A stretch of 64,000 bases of DNA, from the NCBI GenBank assembly GCA_021234155.1, contig JAJEKV010000189.1, forward strand, positions 231,706 to 295,705, read 5' to 3'. The notes beneath the pieces were generated by a model. The model had not been told where the DNA came from and did no database searches. It saw only the letters and a list, made by a program, of their open reading frames with translations. This DNA comes from Isoetes taiwanensis (lineage: Eukaryota; Streptophyta; Lycopodiopsida; Isoetales; Isoetaceae). Position 1 is the stretch's first letter. Each line of letters starts with the position of its first letter. Position numbers and translations under genes: made by a program. Shown here one piece after another: positions 40,560-50,305 of the stretch.

Positions 40560-41390
40560 ATGTGAATACGGCTTGAATCAACCACGCGGGTAGCATCCCG
40601 CGACAGATAAACTCTCATAATGGGGCTGAATTTCTTTTGGCTCAGCCCAAGTTCAGCAAGGACTCAGCCGTCCTGCTGCAATCTGTGCATGCGAACCCAG
40701 CATAAAGAAGGCGATATCTAAAGGATGCCAAATAATGCAAAAAGCCACTAGGCCTACAAGGCATGCTTTGGAATTGTTGGTCTTCAATTTGGAATGGCCT
40801 CAACCATCGTCGTACTAGTTGCTATGCAAAAATTAAGATCTCGTTTACATTTGGCTTCACCTGCAGATGTAGGCACCTTTGCTGTTGACAGATGCAGGAA
40901 CAACTATGCCTTGGTTCTGCAAACAGGAACATCCTAAATGCAATAATGTCTCGGTTTTGCAAATAGGAACATCCTAAGCGTAATATACGTACTACAAAAT
41001 TATCGGGAACATTCGAGCCACGAGAAAGATTCCCCCTGCTACCATAGTAGTAACATGAACAGGGGCAGAAATAGGAGTGGCCCTTTCTATAACATCATGC
41101 AACCATAGGTAAAGTTCGCCTAAGGTTCAATCTGATGTTTCTATCCCTCATTCTGCTATGTTTTCCTTTTTTGGAAATGTAATTAGTTTCTTAAGTTACT
41201 TGCATTTCCATTTTTAGTTGCATTTATTTAAAATCAAATTTCAAGACTAAAAAACTTTTAATGTTTCATTCCATTGTTTGTAGGAAAATCTCCTCGTTTT
41301 AGAGAAAATCCCCTATGTTTGCATCGAACATGGATAGACATCCCTGTTCTAAAAATATATGTAGCTTCAGCTTTCCCTGTTTCCCCTTCT
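40560..41390 (+). repeat. Dispersed repeat R1, copy 1b (segments B and C)
   Basis: This matches 58170-58980 along its length. Shared blocks include GTAGCATCCCGCGA, CTCAGCCCAAGTTCAGCAAG, GATATCTAAAGGATGCCA, AGATCTCGTTTACATTTGG and CCATAGTAGTAACATGAACA, then segment C and beyond (CATCGAACATGGATAGACAT). A 47-codon frame starting at 40794 (stop 40935-40937) is open in both copies. Segment A is absent from this copy. Confidence 0.88.
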
Positions 41391-44300
41391 TCTACATGGC
41401 TGATTACAGGTGCAAGAGAGGATGGCCAGATGCTGTGCTGCAATAGAAGCCTTACGTGTTAAGCTTCAAAGATCGGGCAGATCCAACAGAGGCCTTAAGC
41501 TTCAAATCCGGTAGATCCTCAAGCAACAGAGACATTAAGCTTGAAAGACCTGGTAGCTCCTACAACAAATCGTGGTTTGGTAGTAGAGCTAAGATGGATT
41601 ACCCCCCCAGATTACATAAGCAGAAACCCTAAGCCGGATTAACACTAGAGTCGTCACATGATGTACCAGAAAAGGTGCATTTGCACTATTTGTTTTAAAA
41701 TTCATATAAAATCAAAAGTTCAATAATCAGTCAAACCCTTCTTATATGTTAATATATAGCGTCACATTGCATGGGAAAAATACCTAAAAATCTATTGGTC
41801 CCCGCACGAGACTTACACTTAGGTAAACACAAGGGGGTCAAGTCAGTTTTACTTTATGTTTAGATAAAGTAAAACTGTCTCAACAAAAAGATTTTTATGA
41901 TTTTTTTCATTATTTTTGTATTTTTCTTCACAAGTTAGAGAGTAAAACACAAAAAACTGCATCTCAATCCGAGATCTCAGAAGGGAGATAGGGTTGTTTG
42001 AATATGACAGGGTCAAAATCGTTGTCCGCCTTACGTGAACCAATACCGTTTTCGGAAAAGTCGTTCCCAAATCAAATCTCTAACTTTTGTAAGGAAATGA
42101 ATTTTGACCTAAAATTTTGAATACAAGTGGTAGACAACTTGCTTTATCTAAGAAAAATGTCCATTAGCCTTAGTGATGAAGTTTTGATTTTCTTTTATTT
42201 TTTCATTTACAAGTGACTGACCTTTCTTAGGCTAACTTGCATCTAGTTTCATTGCAGGTAACGGGATTTCTTGCTCCTATATATGTTTCCCATTTATTCA
42301 AGTTGGAGAAGCTAAAGACGCGATGACAATGAAGTCATATTTTTGACAAGGCTGCTGAGCTGCTAAAAGACAAGGGAATTTCTAAACATTCATTTTCAAT
42401 CTTATATTGTTTAGTCAATTCTGAATTCTTCTGAGGGTAACTATGATGTATTGAACAAGAAAATTTCTTTGGATTGACAAGAGGATTGTTATTCGTAAAG
42501 AGAATTTGATAAATGTTAACCATTTTTAAGGCTTAAGTCAAATTTACACTTGTTTTGGCTTAAGGCTGCATATTGGCCTGAAGTGGTCTTTGCAAAAGTC
42601 CATGGATAGTAAAAGTCTGTTTGAACAGATTTAAAAGGTTTTTTTCACTAAATGTCTATATAGGAGTAAAATGATGCAAATTCATCCTCCAAAAAGTCAT
42701 ATTATGAAAGGTTACCATAATATGGAATCACTCTAAAAACAAACACGTTAAAAAAGCACAGCATTTGTTCACAAGAAATCAAGAAAGGTTTGTTTTCCTG
42801 GGACCATTACTGGTCCACCTTTTTAAAATTAGAAACTCCCTCATCTTAATTGATTTCAGTTTTGCTCATTATCTTGAGGTTTAGAGTAAACTTTCTAGTG
42901 TCCATTCCAAGTTATCTGTTAGATTACGCGTTCTATGGATTTCATAAACCTATGCATTGAATGATGAACTCAAAACTTGTATTTTCAAACTTCTCAAGTT
43001 GTGGAAGTAATGCAAAAGAATGAAAAACAAATATAAAAAGCTATAACTATAAAATATAAAGTTAGACTGCTACGTCTGTTTTCTACTGTTGGTCCACATG
43101 GCTTAAGATCATTCAAAAAGCCAGTATATCATCATCTTAATTGGTTTTAAACTCGCCTTAAGAATATATAGATTCCATGTATAATATTCTATTTGAAAAA
43201 ATTAGTTGGTTGCTAGAATTGCCTTATTTAATGGTAATGTTGAAGCACACGCAAATTGAACCTATATGAATCTCCACTCATTCTTCCAAAAATTATGTTA
43301 GATGTTAGCCACATGTCATATGGCTTATTATGATGACTCAGCATGCTATCTGGCTAGGTCACCTTATTATGATGACTCAGCATATCACCTTGTCACATGT
43401 GGTGATGACATGGCCTATCTATAAAGGCCATGGTCACGTTAGGGTTAGGGGTCTTCTATTTTGCATGCGTAGACGCCTCCCTCCGTGCCTTTCTCTATTC
43501 CTTCAATTTACCTTTCAGTCATAGAGACTTTACATTAGAGAATGTAGAAAATCACCATATCATTGTATAAGTGACAAATGAACAATAAATAAAATTGGTA
43601 ATGATACTTAAAGAGATTTATTTCTATACCCAATTCATCTAATTGTGGACCATAATGGTCCATGCCTATTTATATTCATGTCTTACATACAGTAGTATGT
43701 TATTTTTAACATCAAATTTGAAATCTATGTTGCCAATGAAGCTTAAGTCCATAAAAATTATAGTCTATCATAAAAGACAAGCTAAAGTTACTATTATTAC
43801 ACCTAAAATAGGAACTTCTAAGTAGCAAACACGTGTCCTAAGTTTATGATAGTAAAAAATAAGAAGATTTCATCGTATGTTTTGCACTAAGATTATATAA
43901 ACTATATTTTTGTATTTCTATCACATGTTTTATCAATCATGAGTTGAAAAAGAATGTTATCTTGCTTTAAAATATGGCAAGCCTAAGTACAAACTAGAAA
44001 TGGTCCATTTCTATTTTAAATCAAATCTTCTACATAATGTGTTACTTTTAACATGAAATTCATGTCTATGTTGCCAAGCAAGGGTCACATTCATAAAAAA
44101 AATATTGCCTATCATAAAAGATGAGTTTTTTGGACTATTATCTTAACTAAGCTCCAATTTTGTGTACTGACAACCACTTCTAAATATAAAGAATACATAG
44201 TTATTCAACATATTTAAGTTGATAAAATTCTTTATTATATAGATATAAGTGGAATGTATGGAATGAATCATTTATTGCCCTTAGAAAGCTTATATATGAG

Positions 44301-44690
44301 TTTAGTTACACCATTTTAGTTCTATTTTTGTCCTGGATTTTGTGTCGAATCTTCTTTCATGAAAATTGAGATCAACGCGACTTATGGAGACTTCAAACAA
44401 TTATTGGATTATAGCGCTTAGAGTTAACAACTTATGGCCATAAGTCTTACGTCAAAACTTTTTATAGTAAAGAAGAAACAATTCACAACCTCAAACAACT
44501 TTTTTGAGCTAACTATAGTTTGACGACTTCATATAATGTCATCTAATAGCAGCGACACATGAAAACATGCAAACCAACATGTTTTATGTAATAAAACATC
44601 AATTACTTTCAATTTTAGAAACATTTGGACCCCTTTATGCTAGAAAGTTTAGAAAATGCAGTTCTGGCCTGGCGTAAAAACTGATGAATT
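41391..44690. other. Intergenic, with a triple degenerate repeat and an LTR-like patch
   Basis: At 41459-41575 a unit of about 37 bp (TTAAGCTTCAAAGATCGG.AGATCC...CAACAGAG) occurs three times. At about 43290-43530 there is a promoter-like or solo-LTR-like stretch: two copies of CTTATTATGATGACTCAGCAT (43323 and 43364), a TATAAAGG box (43420) and a CT-rich leader. The rest is AT-rich, and no gene is supported. Confidence 0.45.
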
Positions 44691-45140
44691 CTATAAGGTT
44701 TGGGCAATCAATCTAACATATCAGTAAATCCATTGGTCCTAAAATTCTCCATAACCATAAAGAATCAAGTGAAGATTCTAAAAGTGGTGGTATCTTATGA
44801 TATGGAAATTTCTTTTGTTAGATATCTGGGTTTAAGTGGCAGAGGGTATGTTGGACCAATTCTGGTGGATGAACCCAGGATAGTTCCAGTAACAACTCTA
44901 GTGTTAACCCCAGATTCGTGGCGCACAAATCTTGAAGCAAGAAACCAATATGTAAGCAAAAAAAGTTCCTCAATCTTCCAAAAATTCATCAAACACGGCA
45001 ATGGCGCCATCAGAAACACGAAAATCGGCTATGGCGCCATTAAAAAAATAGATCATCCAAATGTCCTGAAACTTTGCCAAAGTAAACTTAGCAGCTGGAA
45101 GGCTATGGCCTCTATTGTGACTAGTTGAAGCAATATTGTA
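44691..45140. other. Intergenic, unassigned open frame
   Basis: A frame of about 142 codons is open on the + strand (44700-45128), but it starts at a TTG and includes the dispersed ATGGCGCCAT-type repeat near 45000. Its content matches no family I know. It is most likely chance. Confidence 0.3.
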
Positions 45141-45253
45141 TAGGGGAATGGAGGTTGGGACTCCATTCTCGGTTTTGCAAGTGGGGGTCTTATGACGTTA
45201 GCGGGAGCGAGTCACTTAGTAACCGGAATGGAGGACTAACCTCCATTCCCCTA
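45141..45253. mobile_element. Small 113-bp MITE-like element with hairpin ends
   Basis: The ends are perfect 16-bp inverted repeats: TAGGGGAATGGAGGTT at 45141-45156, mirrored at 45238-45253. Each end also folds on itself (GAATGGAG...CTCCATTC on the left, GGAATGGAGG...CCTCCATTCC on the right), giving a double-hairpin design. No clear target-site duplication was seen. It has no coding capacity. Confidence 0.7.
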
Positions 45254-45479
45254 CAAAATAGAAATGGTGGAGTTGCACATAGTTTTATGGTTTCTGAGCA
45301 GAGACAAAGATTATAGAGCATCTGCATAAAACATTTGCAGCGAAGAATACCTGCACAAAACATCTGCAGAGCTCAAAACATCTGCGAGCTTAAACCTTAA
45401 ATCTGCGGCCTTAAACTTGCGAGCTACTCGAATAACCCTAATCTAAGCCTTTTGTGGAAGATGCGATAAAGATTTATGA

Positions 45480-46620
45480 TCGATGGTAGCTTTTAGTCTT
45501 TTCGTGAAATATTGATTGGTTTTGAAATTATATCTGGTATTGGACTTAATGCCAATAAATGCACAGTTCCATAGGCCTTGGAGGGGGATATTGACCCCTG
45601 TGCTAATGGATTAGGCTTTCTAGTTGTAGCAGCTGGGGAAACAGTCAAGCTCCTAGGTTTGCCGCTTGCTCTTTCAGACAATATGAAGGGTCTTTGGGCC
45701 CCTGCTTTAGATAAACTGAAAAAAACGATTGGGCTTTGGTCTACTCGAGGTTAATCCTATTGCTAATGCTGTGCTAGCTAGCTCTTATATATATTTCTCA
45801 GTGGTGCTTGTAGCTCAGAATGGAGTTTACAACCAAATACAGGCCATCATTAGAAAGTTCATTCAGGAGAGGGGGGCATATACCATGGTCTCGAGATATG
45901 TAGATATAGGAAAGCCGGAGGCTTTAGGTCGCAGATCCTTTTAAGCGTGCTCAAGCATTAGCTGGTCAAATTTGTCTCGCAAGTTTTACAAGGGATACAT
46001 CTCCGCTTTGATATTTCTTAAGCACTGGTTTGAAGTATGCAAGATCCAATCATCCAAGGCAAGCCTTCTCTCCCTAGGATGAACTAGGTGCCTTTTTTAT
46101 AACTTTAAGGTGGCCCCTGGCACTTTTCCAAAATCCTATGGAATGGTTTGTACTGCATTTAAAGATAACGAAAGTTTTTCTAGCCTAACTTTTCTTGACA
46201 AATTTTGATCATTCCTAGGGAAGAGGTTCCCCATGATTTTGGAAATTACCAATTTTACCATTCACAAGCATTAATTGCTGCAAGTTTTGAAATCCCTTCA
46301 CTGTGGGAAACTGTCCCATGACCCCACTTTAAGGTGGCCCCTGGCACTTCTCCAGTCCTGAGGAGAATTCTTCATGCTTGGAAAGAGGTTCAAACAAAGG
46401 TGTTCTCTCTCCCAAAATTCCTAAAGAAGCTTGGAAGAATTAGTATATTCTGGAATACTGTGTTTTGGGAATGGATGGTCTCCCTTTGGCATTAGTCCAT
46501 CCTTGATTCTTCAAGAAATGGAGAGCCCATGGGGTGCTAAACTTACATGACCTTTGGGAGAATGGTGCATGGTTCTCATTGACTAAATTCAGACTTATAG
46601 TTATTCAAAAAGGTCATTGC
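45480..46620 (+). mobile_element. L1-type LINE reverse transcriptase C-terminal fragment
   Basis: The + strand reads, with stops and shifts, SGIGLNANKCTVP, GDIDPCANGLGF, ETVKLLGLPL, WAPALDKLKKTIGLWSTRG and QAIIRKFIQE. This corresponds to the L1 region after the polymerase core (SGLxLNxxKC ... KYLGLPL ... WxxxxxKLxKxLxxWxxRxLSL ... IxRxFLW). Further on come LRRILHAWKEVQTK and a decayed tail. It is 5'-truncated and interrupted at about 46130-46330 by a piece of repeat R1. Confidence 0.7.
46138..46326 (+). repeat. Dispersed repeat R1, copy 2 (first 190 bp of segment A), flanked by direct repeats
   Basis: This matches 38008-38201 from TATGGAATGGTTTG to CTGTCCCATGACC. It is bracketed by two copies of ACTTTAAGGTGGCCCCTGGCACTT (46102-46125 and 46327-46350), extending imperfectly to about 28 bp. 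The flanks belong to the LINE fragment, so the R1 piece was inserted into it. Confidence 0.85.
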
Positions 46621-46763
46621 ATAACATCTAGATCACAGAAGATTGGTACTTGGTGCATACTCTCGATTGTGGTGGAAGAATGAAAAGATATTCCCTAATC
46701 ATGATACGAGAATAAGTCGTCATTGCATGGTTATTGGTATAAGTTCTCATCACATGGTTATTG

Positions 46764-47199
46764 TGAGCCGACCTTAGGAAAATAACCAAGGTCATATTAC
46801 TAAATTTAAATTGATGAGCTGGGTCGGTTAACATGGAGGCAAATAATATTCGAAATGGAAAGCAGCTGAAGTCGGCCTTGGGATTCATGCTAAATCGTTG
46901 AAGACACAGATATATTAGAAGACCGGATCGGATCATATAGAGTACAGACAGAATTCGTACGGGGCTTGAGGAGGACCTTTGAATCCTAATACATCAATTA
47001 GGATCGAAACCATTTACTGCTACAGTGCACTACTGCTACAATACTTGATCTTATTATTATTGACAAGTTCAATGGTTGAAATTATCTATTAATCATTGTA
47101 TCTAGATTTGGTTCTTTCCTATAAAATTGAAGCACTTGTATTGGCAACATTTAGGCTCAAATTGTGAGTCAAGATTGAATATTCCTTGTATTGCTTACA
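46764..47199 (+). repeat. 5' LTR of the copia element (outer edge uncertain)
   Basis: The inner edge is set by the primer-binding site: the LTR ends ...TTGCTTACA at 47199. It contains a TATA box (CCTATAAAATTG, about 47120). The TGTGAGCCGACC at 46764 is one possible outer end. The 3' LTR is too decayed or absent for comparison. Confidence 0.5.
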
Positions 47200-47201
47200 T
47201 C

Positions 47202-47214
47202 TGGTATCAGAGCC
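47202..47214 (+). other. Primer-binding site of the copia element
   Basis: TGGTATCAGAGCC is complementary to the 3' end of initiator tRNA-Met and lies two bases after the LTR end, the standard position in plant copia elements. Confidence 0.9.
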
Positions 47215-47235
47215 AGGTTGGGTTGTATCAGCACA

Positions 47236-48190
47236 ATGTCTAGCCAATTTGGAGCAACTCTGCTAAGTAGTGTGGAGGTTTACAAGGGAGGGCCTAGGTT
47301 TCAAGTCTGGAAGGAAGCAATAAACACATCTTGGAGGTAGAAGATCTTTGGGATCTTGTTGATCCATTACAAAGCAATGCAGCCCAAGTCAACACTGTCG
47401 TAAGCACAACAACAAGGTCAGTAGCTGGAGGTTCAAATTCAAATGATGCTAACACTATTAACAGGAGAAGTGAATTTTGAGGAAACTAGCAGCACAACCA
47501 GAGGAGGAAGAACAGAATATTCAAGGCTGAAGGAAGCACAAGGCATTATAATCTCAAAGGTAAGTAAATTTTGAGGAAACTAGCAGTAAAACCAGAGGAG
47601 GAAGAATAGAATATTCAAGGCTGAAGGAAGCACAAGGCATTATAATCTCAAAGATAAGTGCCACAATTAGACTCAAATTGAGAAATAAAACTCCAAGTTA
47701 AATGTAGATCTACTTGTTGAAACATTTTGAGGAGAAAACCTCTTCTCAAATAGACTTACTGGATAATGAGCTCAGAAACTTGAAATTACATGATGAGGAT
47801 GATGTATCAGAATTTTTCAACAAATTTGATAATATTGTAGCAGATTTAGGAGGTGCCAGATATTAAGTTCTTGCCATAGCTACAACACTAATATATCATG
47901 AACAACTTAGATTGTTCATTAGAAATGTGGCTAGGAATAGAGATGAGGCTGAAAATATTCTGAGAACAGAAGCAGAACAAAAAAAGGTTGTGAAAGGCAA
48001 TGATGAAGATTTAGCTGAGTTTAATTGTTACAGATGTGGTGGCAAAAGGCATTTGGCAACCAAGTGCCCTACTCCAAAGGATTATGGCAGAGGCAAAGCA
48101 AGTACTAGTAGAGGAGGAAAGGGGCAACATGAGAGCTCGAGGAGGAAGGAAAGCTTCAGGAGCCTACATTGCTTGAGAATATGAAGATAA
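47236..48190 (+). pseudogene. Copia gag, broken
   Basis: The first ATG after the primer-binding site (47236) opens MSSQFGATLLSSVEVYKGG...WKEAINT, then frameshifts and stops follow. A 94-bp tandem duplication lies at about 47472-47655. The C-terminal part is open at 47912-48184 and holds a correct CCHC zinc knuckle (CYRCGGKRHLATKC) followed by a Gly/Ser/Arg-rich tail. In an intact element this protein would form the virus-like particle and bind its RNA. Confidence 0.8.
47472..47655 (+). repeat. 94-bp tandem duplication within copia gag
   Basis: TTTTGAGGAAACTAGCAG starts at 47475 and 47569. Both copies continue through CCAGAGGAGGAAGAA.AGAATATTCAAGG and GGCATTATAATCTCAAAG with very few differences, so the duplication is younger than the surrounding decay. 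Confidence 0.9.
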
Positions 48191-49203
48191 TGACACGGGA
48201 GAAGTGGATAATGAGGATGAGGTAAATATGGTTAATATTATTCTTGACAAAAGAGGAAGTACTAACAAATTCAACCATCCTCTTGCAGTTGATAGTGGAG
48301 CTGAAAGATCAATAGTTCAGACTATTGATCTGCTCAAGAAGGTGACAAATAATCATACCAGGAGTGTGTAAATGGGAAATGGAGCCTTGCAAAATATTGA
48401 AGGAAGAGGACTGCTGCAGCTAATGGACTTACAAGGAAATGTAGAAGACATAGAAAATGTACTTTGTGTTCCAAGCATCATCAAGAATTTGATATCAGTT
48501 AGTCAGTTAGTGGATCTAGGTTATAGAACCATTTTTTACTCAAAACTTTGTAATATTTTCATTGGAAATGAAAAGAAATTTCAAGCAAAACGTGTTGGCA
48601 ATCTTTTCCAAATGGAAAACTTGGTGTACAATGAAGTTAATGCCCTGAATGTTTCAGATTTTGGACTGTGGCATAACAGGCTTGCTCACACCCATTGCAA
48701 CAATATAAAATATTTGGCAAAGAAAAGATGGATCTCATACAATCATACTGACAATGAAAAGTTTATGTGTGAGGGATGTATCTTAGGGAAAATTAATAGG
48801 TTACCTTTTTCAAGATCAAGAACAAGAGAAGGAGATGGAACTAATCCACACTGATTTGTGTGGACCTTTAAATATAAGAGGGAGAACAAACAAAAGGTAT
48901 TTTATCACATTCATTGATGACTACTCAAGAAAATGCAAATGTTATTGTTTAGCACAAAAATCACGGGCTCTAAGTGTATTCAAGCAGTTTGTGACCGAGG
49001 TAGAAAGAGAAAGTAGAAAAAGGGTAAAATGCATTAGATCTGATAGGGGTGGAGAATACTTATCCAGCAAATTCAAATATTTCTGTGTTACTAATGGAAT
49101 TAGAAGGCAATTGACATGCAGGTACAGTCCTCAACAAAATGGAGTAGCAGAAAGACGAAATAGAACCATTATGGATGCAGTCAGATCAATGATCAAGAAG
49201 TAA
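48191..49203 (+). pseudogene. Copia protease and integrase
   Basis: The protease region reads HPLAVDSGAERSIV (48280-48325), with the catalytic DSG triad. After a stop, 48372-48854 carries the pre-integrase zinc domain (LWHNRLAHTHCNNI...CEGCILGKINRLPF, an HHCC pattern). An overlapping frame, 48835-49203, holds the integrase core: HTDLCGPL (first Asp), IRSDRGGEYLS (second Asp) and SPQQNGVAERRNRTI (catalytic Glu). The -1/+1 style break between the two frames and the stop at 49201 disable it. The integrase C-terminus is mostly deleted. Confidence 0.9.
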
Positions 49204-49329
49204 CCTATATGGTAGAAATGAACTTGGAAGAAATAGGAGAATAGAGAGTATTGAACATGGTTATGATCAAATCATGGCAATAGCAGAAGATATACAAATT
49301 CTAAGAACAATAGAGGAAGCCGTAAACAG

Positions 49330-49834
49330 TGATGAGAGTCTTATATGAAAAGAAGCCATGAATGATGAATTGAAGCCCTTTGTAGATACTGAGAACTATT
49401 AGCTGGTCAAACAGCCTGAAAATCAGAACGTAATAGGAAGTAAGTGGATGTATAAGATTTAAAGTGGACTAGATGGCAACAAGAAGTATAAAACACGCCT
49501 TGTGGCTCAAGGATATACTCAAAAGAAAGGGAAAGATTATGAAGACGCTTATTCACCAATAAAACTCATTAGCATCAGGTTATTATTGGCATTAGCAAAT
49601 GCTCAAAATCTTGAATTACATCACATAGATGTTAAGACAGCCTTCCTTAATGCCAAACTTGAAGAAAATATCTTTATGAAGCCAGCACTAGGCTTTGAAG
49701 ATGAAAAAGATATGGTATGGAAGCTAAAGAGATGCGTATGGCTCAAAACAGTTCCAAGGGAATGGTATATCCGCATGGATACTTTTTTTATCCTCTACAG
49801 GTACAAGATTGAGCATGAAAACTGCATTATTCAC
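49330..49834 (+). pseudogene. Copia reverse transcriptase, N-terminal half
   Basis: Wording with scattered stops: EAMNDELKPF (49356 on), VIGSKWMYKI, KARLVAQG-type KTRLVAQGYTQKKGKDYEDAYSP, LLLALANAQNLELHHIDVKTAFLNAKLEENIFMKP (first catalytic Asp block) and KRCVWLKTVPREWY, ending at ENCIIH. These are the canonical copia RT blocks in order. The reading stops at about 49834, where foreign DNA begins. The YVDD half is found 2.7 kb downstream. Confidence 0.9.
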
Positions 49835-50305
49835 ACAACAACCAACACATAACTATCATTAACATTAATTAACTTAAACCATTAAACCATTGCATCTAAC
49901 ATTTTTAAATTACAATCCCCCTGAAACCCCCTTTGGTTTGGGTGCATATTCACACGGGTTACTCCGCAACAGAGAATGGCCGGATGGGCATATTTGCCCT
50001 TTATTCCAAGATCCGGACCGATATAGCGATCCTCGTTTGTGGGGTATGCATGTACAAGTTTTTGTGTACTGTATATTAAGGTTTACAAAATACTATAAGG
50101 TTTAGGAGAATGTACTTAATGGTGTTAATTTTGTACATGTATTGTAAATTTTTTTGGGGCTCTCGCTGCCCTACGTAACCCCCCGTGTGAATATGCACCC
50201 AAACCAAAGGGGGTTTCAGGGGGATTGTAATTTAAAAATGTTAGATGCAATGGTTTAATGGTTTAAGTTAATTAATGTTAATGATAGTTATGTGTTGGTT
50301 GTTGT
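49835..50305. mobile_element. Foldback/MITE element with perfect 124-bp terminal inverted repeats
   Basis: Left arm 49835-49958 and right arm 50182-50305 are exact reverse complements over 124 bp, from ACAACAACCAACACATAACT at the outer end to TATTCACACGGG at the inner end. They enclose about 223 bp of unique interior. Perfect identity of such long arms implies recent activity, recent arm conversion or strong constraint. The element marks the left end of the insertion that splits copia RT. Clear target-site duplications are not visible, perhaps because other sequence joins on the right. A diverged relative is at 3665-3920. It encodes nothing recognisable. Confidence 0.9.

Noticed and set aside
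43438-43452. Telomere-like GTTAGGGTTAGGG
   Set aside because: Only two units, with no extended array and no subtelomeric context. The plant telomere unit is TTTAGGG.
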